The notes beneath the pieces are model-generated. The model was given only the letters and a program-made list of their open reading frames with translations, had not been told where the DNA came from and did no database searches. Positions 24,862-34,036 of a DNA stretch of 64,000 nucleotides are shown here, in pieces. Made by a program: the position numbers and the translations under genes. The stretch's first letter is position 1, and every line of letters begins with the position of its first letter. The stretch is taken from the NCBI RefSeq assembly GCF_016862795.1, contig NZ_BONQ01000030.1:1-64000 (forward strand), read 5' to 3'. The DNA comes from Dactylosporangium siamense (GTDB lineage: Bacteria > Actinomycetota > Actinomycetes > Mycobacteriales > Micromonosporaceae).

Positions 24862-27201
24862 TCAGGCCAGCGTCAGCTCGATCGGCACGGTGTTCGCCGG
24901 CGTCGGGGCGTCCTTGCCGGACAGGCCCAGGTACAGCAGCTGCAGCACATACCTGCCCGGTTGCAGCGGCGTCCGCACCGTGAACCAGATCCACACGTCC
25001 CGCTCGAGCTGGTCCTTGCCGAGGATCTTGACGGTACGGCTCTCCGGCGCGAGCGTGTCACCGTCGGGCTGCTGGAGCCGGAAGTTCACCGGGCGCAGGT
25101 CCTGACCGCCGGGGCCGACGTCGCCCAGCGGCCGCACGTCGAATGAGCAGGCCACGAAACGGAAGCCGTCCTTGACCTGCCGGTGTGCGTCGAGGACGCC
25201 GTCGCCGCCGAGGAGGTCCGCGCGCAACGTGCACGTCAGCCGGTCGAACTGCAGCTTGCCGACGGTCTTCGTCCCGGCGGGCAGCACCTCGCGCGGCTCG
25301 AACGTGGTGGCCGGGGCGCCGTCGCCGAGCGGGACCACGGCCATCGCCTCGTCCGCCTCGCCGATCGTGATGGTGCCGGCCTTGAGGTCGCCGACCTCGC
25401 CGGGGTCGATGCTGAACCGGAACCGGCCCGGCGACTGCGTCTTCGCCGGGACCTGACCGGCGTCGTAGAGCTGACCCTTGGTGCGCTGCTGGCTGCCGCT
25501 GCTGTAGCTGGCGTAGATGCCGCGCTCCAGCGGTCTGTTCGACAGGTTCTCCACCCGGACCTCGGCGGTGAGGGTGCCGTCGCCGGTACCGCCGGAGGGC
25601 GGCTGATAGGTCACCGTGCCGAAGGTGAACTTCGCCGCCGCGTACCAGACGACCTGGGACACGGTGATCGACTGGGTGCCCTTCGGCTGACCCGCCACGG
25701 CTGTGGTGCCGCCACCGCTGCCGGGTGTGCGGCTGCCGCCGTCGTCGTCGCGGCTCGTGGTTGCCTGCCGGATGGCGTACCCGGCGCCGACGAGGAGGAT
25801 GACGGCGGCGACCGCGGCGAGGACCCGGGTCAGCCCGCGCCGCCCGGCCGTTCCGGGCCGGTTCGGCGGCACCCGCCAACCGGCCGCGTCGGCCGACGTC
25901 GCGGCCCGCGTGGCCGGGGCGGAAGGCGCGACCGACGCCTGGGTGGACCCGAAGGTCGGCGGCCCGGACGTGGGCGTCACGGTCGGCGGCCCGGACACCG
26001 GCATCGCGGGCGGCGGCCCGGACACCGGCATCATCGGCGGTCCGGACACGGGCATCGCGGGCGGTGGTCCGGACACGGGCAGCACCGGCGGTGCGAACGG
26101 TGCCGCCGGGGCGGCCATGGCCGGCGGCGTCGCGGGCATGGACGCGGCGGCCGCGGGCAGGCTGCCGTACGCGACGACGAGCTCCGGCTGCTCGATGAGC
26201 GTCGGCGCGACCCCGAGCCGCTGGTGCAGCAGCGTCCCGGCGAGAGGGATCCGGCTCGACCCGCCGACGAGGAACAGCCCGGCGATCTGGTCCGCGCGCA
26301 ACCCGGCGCGCAGCAGCGTCCCGGCGGTCAACGCCACCGTCTGCTCCAGCCACGGCCGGGCCAGCCGCTCGAACTCCTCCCGGGTCACCGGCACGTCGGT
26401 GTCGAACACCGGGACCCGGACCGTTGCCGTGGACTGGCGCGACAGTTGCTCCTTGGCGATGCGGGCCTCGTCGTACAGCTGCTGCCGGTGCCGGGGGTCC
26501 TGCTCCAGCCGGCTCCACAGCATCGGGTCGCGGGCGGCGAGGGGCCGGCCGATCCAGTCGACGACCGCCGCGTCGAGGTCGACGCCGCCGACCGTGTCGG
26601 ACCCGTCGGCGCCCAGCACCTGCCAGCCGCCGTCGGGGCGCCGGCCGACGATGCTGGTGTCGAAGGTGCCCGCGCCGAGATCGAAGACGACCAGCGCGTG
26701 CCCGGACGGCACCTCGTGGCGCAGGACGGTGGTGAAGTAGACGGCGGCCGCGACCGGCTCTGGGACCAGCGTCACGGTCCCGAACCCGGCGGCCGCGGCG
26801 GCCTCCGCCAGCACCTGCCGGCGCGGCGCCGCCCAGGTGGCCGGATGGGTGAGCACGACCCGGGACGGGCTGCCGGCGGCCCGCACCGCCTCCTCCCCGA
26901 CCCGGCGCAGCAGCGCGGCGAAGACCTCGACGACCTGGAACTCGTCGGTGCCGAGCAGCATCGCGCCGTCGTCGACGCGGCGCTTGGGATGCCGCTCGAG
27001 GCGCTCCGGCTCCAGCCGGCCGGCGCGCAGCGCGTCCCGCCCGACGAGCAGCCGGCGGTCGCCGGCGCCGAACACCGCGGACGGCAGCAGCGGGCTGGAG
27101 TCGAACAGCAGAGGCTGGTCACGGCCGTCGGGCGACGCGAGGACCGCGACGGTGTGCGAGGTGCCCAGATCGACCCCGAGTGACGTCTGCCACGGCTGCA
27201 T
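24862..27201 (-). CDS. Hsp70-like protein with proline-rich linker, transmembrane helix and extracytoplasmic domain
   Basis: 779 residues. Residues 1-360 are an Hsp70-type actin fold: phosphate loop GVDLGTSHTVAV, connect motif VVFDLGAGTFDTS, VGGVDLD, and adenosine motif LFLVGGSSRIPL. No peptide-binding domain follows. Residues about 365-440 are Pro/Ala-rich with five SGPP repeats (PVSGPPPAMPVSGPP...). A single helix VLAAVAAVILLVGAGYAI (about 465-482) then spans the membrane. The last ~290 residues are an outer beta-rich domain, not recognised. The actinobacterial Hsp70-TM class is known but uncharacterised. Divergent from the small gene at 27303. Confidence 0.88.
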   Translation of the reverse strand: MQPWQTSLGVDLGTSHTVAVLASPDGRDQPLLFDSSPLLPSAVFGAGDRRLLVGRDALRAGRLEPERLERHPKRRVDDGAMLLGTDEFQVVEVFAALLRRVGEEAVRAAGSPSRVVLTHPATWAAPRRQVLAEAAAAAGFGTVTLVPEPVAAAVYFTTVLRHEVPSGHALVVFDLGAGTFDTSIVGRRPDGGWQVLGADGSDTVGGVDLDAAVVDWIGRPLAARDPMLWSRLEQDPRHRQQLYDEARIAKEQLSRQSTATVRVPVFDTDVPVTREEFERLARPWLEQTVALTAGTLLRAGLRADQIAGLFLVGGSSRIPLAGTLLHQRLGVAPTLIEQPELVVAYGSLPAAAASMPATPPAMAAPAAPFAPPVLPVSGPPPAMPVSGPPMMPVSGPPPAMPVSGPPTVTPTSGPPTFGSTQASVAPSAPATRAATSADAAGWRVPPNRPGTAGRRGLTRVLAAVAAVILLVGAGYAIRQATTSRDDDGGSRTPGSGGGTTAVAGQPKGTQSITVSQVVWYAAAKFTFGTVTYQPPSGGTGDGTLTAEVRVENLSNRPLERGIYASYSSGSQQRTKGQLYDAGQVPAKTQSPGRFRFSIDPGEVGDLKAGTITIGEADEAMAVVPLGDGAPATTFEPREVLPAGTKTVGKLQFDRLTCTLRADLLGGDGVLDAHRQVKDGFRFVACSFDVRPLGDVGPGGQDLRPVNFRLQQPDGDTLAPESRTVKILGKDQLERDVWIWFTVRTPLQPGRYVLQLLYLGLSGKDAPTPANTVPIELTLA

Positions 27202-27302
27202 GGCAGCAAGATATAGGTCGCCGTCAAGCGAAGCGATTGAATCCCGTCGTAGCGGGCAACCAGTCCTGTACGTGCATACGACGACTGCGAGGAGCGGTAC
27301 CC

Positions 27303-27449
27303 ATGGCTGAGAACACGAAGCAGACCAGCGAGAAGGCCGCCTCCGCGGCCAGCGACGTCCTGCGGGACCCGAAGGCCAGCACCGAGGACAAGCAGGCCGC
27401 GGGCAGCGCGCTGTCGCAGAAGGCGCCGAAGGCCGACGCCGGCGAGTGA
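27303..27449 (+). CDS. Small hydrophilic Ala/Lys-rich protein
   Basis: 48 residues: a charged, Ser/Ala/Lys-rich chain with KASTEDKQAAGSALSQK. It resembles a common type of short bacterial protein with 'VASKA.K.L.....S...KS.AGSALSQ' seen in actinobacteria and proteobacteria, thought of as stress-linked but not characterised. It starts at ATG 27303 after GAGGAGCGGT. A perfect hairpin terminator follows 5 nt after the stop. Confidence 0.7.
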   Translation: MAENTKQTSEKAASAASDVLRDPKASTEDKQAAGSALSQKAPKADAGE

Positions 27450-27454
27450 CCGGT

Positions 27455-27487
27455 GCGAAGGCCCGGCCGGTCCGGCCGGGCCTTCGC
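27455..27487. terminator. Bidirectional hairpin terminator
   Basis: GCGAAGGCCCGGCC (27455-27468) and GGCCGGGCCTTCGC (27474-27487): perfect 14 bp stem, 5 nt loop, lying between the convergent small gene and the GAF-MCP gene. Confidence 0.85.
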
Positions 27488-27489
27488 CG

Positions 27490-29037
27490 TCACGACAGAC
27501 GTTCCAGCAGCTGGGCCATGCGTGCCTGGTCCTCGAGGACCTCGTTGATGCGGGCCTGGACGGTGTCCATCTGACCGATCGTCTCGCTGGTGACGTGGAT
27601 GCCGTCGGTGACCGACTGGGCGTTGGTCTGGATGCCGGCGATCTGCTCGGCGACCTTCTGCGTGGCCGTGGCCGTCTCCCTGGCCAGGTCCTTGACCTCG
27701 CCGGCGACGACCGCGAACCCCTTGCCGACGTCACCGGCGCGGGCGGCCTCGATCGTCGCGTTGAGCGCGAGCAGGTTCGTCTGGTCGGCGATCGACGAGA
27801 TGATTTTGATGACGTCGCCGATCGCGATCGACGACTCGCTCAACGCCGTGACGTTCGTGGTCATCTCCGAGGCGCGGGCCACCGCCTCCCGGGCGACCCG
27901 GGTCGCGTCCTGGCTGGCGGAGCGCAGCCGCGAGATCGAGTCGAGCAGCTGCCGGGCGTTCTCCGCGGCGGTCTCGCCGGCGCGCACGATGTCCAGGCGC
28001 TGCGACACGAGCTGCTGCACGTTGCGCAGCGCCGACGCGCGGGACTCGCTGAGCTCGATGTACTCGGTGGTGAAGAAGTCCATCGTGCCGACGACCCGGT
28101 CGCCGCTCATGATCGGGAAGCAGATCCCGGACCGGACCCCGGCGCGCTGCGCGGCGGGCGCCCGCACACAGTCGGTCAGCTCCGCCAGGTCACGGACGAA
28201 CACCAGGTCGCGGGCCTTCCACGCGCGGCCGGACAGCCCGACGCCCTCGGCGAAGCTGGCGGCGAGGGTGACCTTGCGGAACTCCTCACCGGCGGACCCG
28301 GACTCGAACTGGAACCGCAGCTCCCGCCCGGTGGCGTCAACCTCCCAGTACGAGCCGTACGCCCACCCGAACGAGCTGCGGACCGAGTCGAGCGCGGCGC
28401 GGATGGTGCTCTGCATGTCGTGGGCCCGGCCGAGCGCGGCCACCACGGTGGTCACCGCGAGCCGGTCGTCGGCGAGCTGTTGCAGCTGCACGGAGGCGAG
28501 GGCCTGGCTGCGGGCCTGCTCGGCGATGCGGGCGATGGCGTTCCACTTCTCGGTCCGCGGCCCGTCGGCGCGCAGCTCGTGCTGCGAGTAGTACTCGAAC
28601 ACGGCGACGACCTGCCCGGCCTTGACCACCGGAATGACCACCGCGGACACCGCGCCGGCCCGGGTCGCCGTCTCGCAGCGCAGGCAGTCGCGCACCTCGC
28701 GGGTGTTGTCGACGTAGATCGGCCGCCGGCCCTGATGGGCGCGCCCGACCAGGCCGCTGGTGACCGTCAGGTTCCGGCCGGCCATGGCCGTCCTCAGCTC
28801 GCCGGCGATCGGGCCGGTGTCGAAGCCGAGCCGCAGGTCGCCGTCGGGGCCGGGCAGCCACACCGCGCCGTACATGAACCCGTGCGAGCTCACCAGCGAC
28901 TCGACGGTGATCCGCCAGGTGGAGGCCTCGTCCGTGGCGCGTTCCAGCGCGGCGATCAACTGTTCCAGCGACTCCACGTCCCGCGGGACCGGCAGGGCGG
29001 ACTCCTCGGATCGAGCTCGTGCTCGCAACAGGCCCAA
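27490..29037 (-). CDS. Cytosolic chemoreceptor-like protein: two GAF domains plus MCP signalling domain
   Basis: About 515 residues from a TTG at 29037, which has AAGGGGA upstream; the frame stays open to a GTG at 29163, so the start is uncertain. Two GAF domains follow one another (first with [25 protein letters not shown], second with [19 protein letters not shown]; each with a 'RxG' and 'P' pattern). The last ~150 residues are an MCP coiled coil whose tip is [22 protein letters not shown]. There is no membrane segment, so it senses an internal signal. Chemotaxis genes fit an actinomycete with motile spores; no che genes are adjacent. Confidence 0.88.
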   Translation of the reverse strand: MGLLRARARSEESALPVPRDVESLEQLIAALERATDEASTWRITVESLVSSHGFMYGAVWLPGPDGDLRLGFDTGPIAGELRTAMAGRNLTVTSGLVGRAHQGRRPIYVDNTREVRDCLRCETATRAGAVSAVVIPVVKAGQVVAVFEYYSQHELRADGPRTEKWNAIARIAEQARSQALASVQLQQLADDRLAVTTVVAALGRAHDMQSTIRAALDSVRSSFGWAYGSYWEVDATGRELRFQFESGSAGEEFRKVTLAASFAEGVGLSGRAWKARDLVFVRDLAELTDCVRAPAAQRAGVRSGICFPIMSGDRVVGTMDFFTTEYIELSESRASALRNVQQLVSQRLDIVRAGETAAENARQLLDSISRLRSASQDATRVAREAVARASEMTTNVTALSESSIAIGDVIKIISSIADQTNLLALNATIEAARAGDVGKGFAVVAGEVKDLARETATATQKVAEQIAGIQTNAQSVTDGIHVTSETIGQMDTVQARINEVLEDQARMAQLLERLS

Positions 29038-29185
29038 CGGATCCCCTTGGTTGTGGGCGGAACGACTTTTGCACAGCTCATCGGCACCACCCGACCCAAC
29101 CTGAGCCGAAAATCGGTGCAACCTCGTCGATGTCTCGGCGGTCCGTCCAGTGACGCTATCCACACGAGACCACGGGGGTACATCG

Positions 29186-30715
<1,530 letters not shown>

Positions 30716-30719
30716 CCTT

Positions 30720-30748
30720 GTGCCCCCGGCCGGCGCGGCCGGGGGCAC
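30720..30748. terminator. Bidirectional hairpin terminator between convergent genes
   Basis: GTGCCCCCGGCC (30720-30731) pairs perfectly with GGCCGGGGGCAC (30737-30748), loop GGCGC, between the M1 peptidase and SDR stops. Confidence 0.85.
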
Positions 30749-30752
30749 GCGT

Positions 30753-31475
30753 TCAGCGGCCCAGGTAGGCGCCGCCGTTGACGTGGACGACCTGGCCGGT
30801 GACGTGCCCGGCGGTCGGGGCGGCGAGGAACAGCACCGCGGCGGCGACGTCGCCGGGTGCGCCGGCCCGCCCGTTGCGGGTGGCCGCGACCCGCTGGCCG
30901 ATCCCGTCGTCGGTCAGCCGGTCGCGGAAGAACTCGGTGGCGAGGATCAGGCCGGGGGCCACGACGTTGGCGGTGATGCCGCGCGGGCCGAGCTCGCTCG
31001 CGATCGACGCGGTCCACGCCTCGACGGCCGCCTTGGCCGCACCGTACGACCCGGCGCCCTGCCGGGCCGCGATCGAGCCGACGGTCACGATCCGGGCGTG
31101 GTCGGTGAACCGGGGCGCCAGCGCGGCCGTGACGAGCACCGCGGACAGCAGGTTGGCGTCGAGGTTGGCCCGCCAGTTGGCTGCGAGGGCCTCGAGGTCG
31201 CCGTCGGCGGGGTCGGGCCGGTCGAAGCTGGTGTTGCCGCCGGCGTTGTTGACCAGGACGTCGACGTGCGCGGGCAGGGCGGGCAGTGCCGCGGCGACCG
31301 CGGTCGGGTCGGCGGCGTCGAAGGCGACCGCGGTCGCGCCGATGCGCTGCGCGGCCTCCTTCAGCGGGCCCTCCCGGCGGCCGGTGATGACCACCTGGTC
31401 ACCCGCCTCGGCGAAGGCCGAGGCGACCGCATAGCCGATCCCCGTCGCGCCGCCGGTGATGATGACCGAACGCAT
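30753..31475 (-). CDS. SDR-family NAD(P)-dependent oxidoreductase
   Basis: 240 residues. TGGATGIG cofactor loop, NNAGG motif, catalytic Ser in VTVGSIAARQ, and YGAAK (YxxxK). The end GHVTGQVVHVNGGAYLG matches FabG-like SDRs. Its substrate is unknown. It starts near an open region upstream (31476-31814) that also holds the promoter of the divergent leader-peptide transcript. Confidence 0.92.
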   Translation of the reverse strand: MRSVIITGGATGIGYAVASAFAEAGDQVVITGRREGPLKEAAQRIGATAVAFDAADPTAVAAALPALPAHVDVLVNNAGGNTSFDRPDPADGDLEALAANWRANLDANLLSAVLVTAALAPRFTDHARIVTVGSIAARQGAGSYGAAKAAVEAWTASIASELGPRGITANVVAPGLILATEFFRDRLTDDGIGQRVAATRNGRAGAPGDVAAAVLFLAAPTAGHVTGQVVHVNGGAYLGR

Positions 31476-31814
31476 AGATGGCTCCTCAACGTGGACGCAG
31501 GTTCAGGTGCTCCCGCAAGGTGCTGCCAGTGTAGGCACAGTGCGGGCCGTCCCCAGGCCGCGACGGTCTCGGGCTGCCGGGACCTGCCGGACCCGGCGCG
31601 GGCCGAGCCGCTGCGACGGTGGGGGCGCGGTGCGCGCCGTCACCGTCGATCTCGAGGGACATCCTCGACGCCTCATCTCCGGGCCGACATACTCCTATTA
31701 ATCCTATCTGGTTAGTAGTATTTTGTCCACGCCGGCGCCCGTTCCCGTGACAAGGGCGACAACAACGACCGTCCGGCGTTGACAGTGCCGCGGCCGCGCT
31801 GCTGCACTGTGCCC
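31476..31814. promoter_or_regulatory. Divergent regulatory region with AT-rich patch
   Basis: No gene is convincing in these 339 nt. Around 31692-31727 the DNA becomes AT-rich (CTATTAATCCTATC, GGTTAGTAGTATTTT), which is rare in this window and shares AATCCTAT with the promoter of the flavin reductase operon at 43727-43732. A TTGACA at 31779-31784 and TGCACT at 31803-31808 (18 bp apart) place a leaderless start at the ATG 31815. Confidence 0.5.
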
Positions 31815-31889
31815 ATGGCACGCACGCCACTGTGGACCCGCGACCACATCGACTTCGGTCGAGTGTGGTCCGCCTCCTGTCCGGCCTGA
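31815..31889 (+). CDS. Putative cysteine-responsive leader peptide
   Basis: 24 codons. The peptide contains LWTRDHIDFGRVWSASC, the hallmark 'xxTRxHIDxxRVxSAxC' of the short actinobacterial leader peptides found ahead of sulfur and cysteine metabolism operons. In mycobacteria, Cys-coding leaderless uORFs are reported to act as cysteine-sensing attenuators. The ATG follows a -10-like hexamer by 6 nt, so it is probably leaderless. The Cys codon (TGT) is third from the end. What is unusual is that no known sulfur gene follows; two tiny coupled ORFs do. Confidence 0.75.
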   Translation: MARTPLWTRDHIDFGRVWSASCPA

Positions 31890-31951
31890 CTCACGCCCCG
31901 CTCCCCGGCTTCCCGCCGCAGCGTCCGCACCCATCTTCGTGAGGAACCGTG

Positions 31952-32116
31952 ATGTCGACCCCGCGCGCCCGCAAACGTCCATCCACTGTAGACAAACACC
32001 GATACGACTCGGCCTACGTCGTCGTCGCCGTCGCCGTTCCGGGCGGCCACGCCGACGACGTGGCTCCCCCGCTCGTCTTCCGGCTCCAGCCGCGGCACCA
32101 GGGCCGGCGGCGATGA
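31952..32116 (+). CDS. Micro-ORF downstream of the leader peptide, unknown
   Basis: 54 residues, ATG with GAGG 8 nt upstream. A basic start (STPRARKRPSTVDKHRYDSA) leads into a hydrophobic strand YVVVAVAVPGG and an Arg-rich end. The stop overlaps the next ATG (ATGA), typical of coupled translation. No family recognised. It could be a real regulated peptide or the remnant of a lost operon gene. Confidence 0.45.
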   Translation: MSTPRARKRPSTVDKHRYDSAYVVVAVAVPGGHADDVAPPLVFRLQPRHQGRRR

Positions 32117-32256
32117 GCGGGCCGACCGCGGCGGCCAGGACCGCCGCCGCCCTCCGGTGGCTGCGCTGGCTGGGCGGCCCGGCCGCGCGCCCGGCGCCCG
32201 CGTCGGCCCGGCTCCCTCGACCGCGGCCCGCCCCGGCCTACGAGCTGCTCAACTGA
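32113..32256 (+). CDS. Second micro-ORF, coupled to the first, unknown
   Basis: 47 residues, Ala/Arg/Pro-rich with RWLRWLGG, ending PAPAYELLN. The start is the ATG of an ATGA overlap with the ORF at 31952-32116. A strong hairpin terminator begins 9 nt after the stop, so this is the end of the transcript that starts with the leader peptide. No recognised domain. Confidence 0.4.
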   Translation: MSGPTAAARTAAALRWLRWLGGPAARPAPASARLPRPRPAPAYELLN

Positions 32257-32264
32257 GCCAGCGA

Positions 32265-32300
32265 CGGTGCCGCACCTCACTGCACCACGGTGCGGCACCG
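32265..32300 (+). terminator. Hairpin terminator after the micro-ORF operon
   Basis: CGGTGCCGCACC (32265-32276) and GGTGCGGCACCG (32289-32300) form a perfect 12 bp stem with a 12 nt loop. It separates the leader-peptide transcript from the gene at 32317. Confidence 0.75.
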
Positions 32301-32316
32301 GGTAGCGTCCGGCAGC

Positions 32317-32919
32317 GTGGACGAGGCGCTGGTGATCCGCCCCCGCGCCGGCAGGATGCTGCTGACGGTGCTGGGCGCCGCCCTCTTCACTGCCGCCGGC
32401 ATCGGCATGCTCTGGACCGGCGACCCGTTCACGATGCTCGCCGGGGCACTCTCTGTCGCGTTCTTCGGCGGCGGCACCGTCGCGGTGCTGGCGCGAGGCC
32501 TGCGGCACGGCATGTCCCAGGTCACGCTGACCCCCACCGGGATGCGCCTGCACTCCGGCGGCACCGTCGCCTGGACGGACATCGCGGCGGTCGGGTGCAC
32601 CCGGCCACCGGGACCCCTGGTGTGGATCCGGCTGCGCGATCCGGAGCACTACCTGGCCTCGACCCCGGCGCACGCCAACCGGGCGATGCGCCGGTTCATG
32701 CGGCCGTTCGCCGCGATCCTGAGCGTGCCGCTGATCGCGGCCCTGCCACCGGACCAGCACCGGACCATGTGGCGCTACGCCGGCAGGGCCCACTCCCACG
32801 CGGACGAGCTGCGGTGGAACCGCGAGACGTTCGGCTGGGACCTCGCCCTGGCGGTCACCTGGCTGGACCGCTCCGGCGAGGAGTTTGTCGAGCTCATCGA
32901 GAGATACCGCCATTCTTGA
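32317..32919 (+). CDS. STM3941-like two-helix membrane protein
   Basis: 200 residues. Two N-terminal helices (MLLTVLGAALFTAAGIGML and FTMLAGALSVAFFGGGTVAVLA) are followed by a PH-like cytoplasmic domain with LTPTGMRLHSGGTVAWTDIAAVG and WIRLRDPEHYLAS, matching the STM3941 family pattern. The GTG at 32317 is chosen over one at 32290 because 32290 lies inside the terminator hairpin; TAGCGT ends 8 nt upstream. Function unknown. Confidence 0.75.
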   Translation: MDEALVIRPRAGRMLLTVLGAALFTAAGIGMLWTGDPFTMLAGALSVAFFGGGTVAVLARGLRHGMSQVTLTPTGMRLHSGGTVAWTDIAAVGCTRPPGPLVWIRLRDPEHYLASTPAHANRAMRRFMRPFAAILSVPLIAALPPDQHRTMWRYAGRAHSHADELRWNRETFGWDLALAVTWLDRSGEEFVELIERYRHS

Positions 32920-33041
32920 GATCCCCGTCACGGTGTCAGACAGACGATCGTGAGTCCCGCGCTCCGCCACCGCGCCGTTACGGTCCGGACGGCTGCGCCC
33001 ACCGAATCCAGCGGGCGCACCCCGATTCGGAGGATCCTGCA

Positions 33042-33827
33042 GTGAAACACATAACTGTCCTGTTCACCCTCGCCCTGGCCGCCGCCGGCCTGAGTGCCTG
33101 CGACGCCGAGGTGACGTCCGCCTCGGGGGCGCAGGCGAGGCCCATCGCGTCGTCGCCCGCCGCGCTACCACCCAACGAGGCATTGCTGGCGGCCGTGCAG
33201 GCGCTGGACACCACCGCGTACAACTTCAACATCAAGCAGGGCACCAAGACCGGCGGTGGGCGCATCGACCCCGCCGCGAAGTCAGCCACGATGGAGCTGG
33301 GCGGCACCGTCGAGCAGTTCACCGTCTCCGTCGCGTACACCGTCATCGCCCCCCAGCTGTGGGTGAAGGCGGACTTCGGCAAGGAGCTCAACCAGCTCTG
33401 GGGCCTCCCGGCGAACGTGTGGATGCTGGTCGACCTGGCGAAGGTCGGCTCCACGGCCACGCTGCCGGTGGACAAGGCCGGCGCGCCCAAGCTCGGCGTC
33501 ACCGAACTGTTCAAGAACGGCCTGGTCGAGGTCAAGCGCACCGACGCCACACACTTCACCGGCACGGTCGACGTGACCGCCGCCGACACCATCCTCGCCC
33601 CGACCGACGACGTGCTGAAGAAGGCGGGTGCGAAGGCCAAGGCGGTCCCGTTCACCGCCACCGTGGACGGCCAGGGCCGGCTGACCGCGTTCGCCATCGA
33701 CGGCGCGTCGATCGACCCGGAGCTCGCGATGCAGCTGACGTTCGCCGGCTTCGGCTCGGTCCTGCCCGTCACCGAACCGGCCGGCGCGACCCCCGCCCCA
33801 GACTCGGTCTACCAGCTGTTCAGCTGA
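33042..33827 (+). CDS. Secreted lipoprotein, possibly LppX/LprG-like
   Basis: 261 residues. Signal MKHITVLFTLALAAAGLSAC with lipobox LSAC. GGAGG at 33029 precedes the GTG start by 8 nt. The mature protein alternates strands such as AYNFNIKQGTKTGGGRIDPAAKSATMEL (a quoted region of about residues 66-93) and LWVKADFGKELNQLWGL. This layout recalls lipid-carrier lipoproteins of the LppX/LprAFG type (a 'half-barrel' fold), but no diagnostic motif is seen; the assignment is tentative. Confidence 0.75.
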   Translation: MKHITVLFTLALAAAGLSACDAEVTSASGAQARPIASSPAALPPNEALLAAVQALDTTAYNFNIKQGTKTGGGRIDPAAKSATMELGGTVEQFTVSVAYTVIAPQLWVKADFGKELNQLWGLPANVWMLVDLAKVGSTATLPVDKAGAPKLGVTELFKNGLVEVKRTDATHFTGTVDVTAADTILAPTDDVLKKAGAKAKAVPFTATVDGQGRLTAFAIDGASIDPELAMQLTFAGFGSVLPVTEPAGATPAPDSVYQLFS

Positions 33828-33830
33828 GCA

Positions 33831-33869
33831 GCACCCGGTGCCGCACCAGACCGGCGCGGCACCGGGTGC
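33831..33869 (+). terminator. Hairpin terminator after lipoprotein gene
   Basis: GCACCCGGTGCCGC (33831-33844) and GCGGCACCGGGTGC (33856-33869): perfect 14 bp stem, 11 nt loop, 4 nt after the stop. Confidence 0.85.
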
Positions 33870-33930
33870 GCGACTTCCACGCCCGGAACACCTTTCATTG
33901 ACGCTTGCCGATGCGCGCTGACCTGCCGGG

Positions 33931-34032
33931 ATGTTGTCCTGGCTCGGTGCGTCGGGCTACGCCGCCGACATCCCGGCGCTGCGGCGGATCCACCCCGGCC
34001 TGCTGACCCTCGACCGGTGGCTCCGGTCGTGA
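33931..34032 (+). pseudogene. C-terminal remnant of an NmrA-type NAD(P)-binding protein
   Basis: An open stretch of 33 residues ending at the TGA 34030-34032 encodes GYAADIPALRRIHPGLLTLDRWL. This matches the extreme C-terminus of NmrA/HSCARG-like proteins ('GYxADIxxLRxxxPxLxTLxxWL'). Nothing upstream continues the family, because the preceding lipoprotein has its own terminator. The rest of the gene appears to have been lost, leaving this tail between a terminator and the subtilase gene. Confidence 0.55.
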
Positions 34033-34036
34033 ACCG

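Noticed and set aside
31712-32098. Minus-strand frame of 128 codons over the leader-peptide region
   Set aside because: Low-complexity Arg/Gly-rich composition without a start signal; the plus-strand leader peptide and coupled ORFs have better motif and signal support.
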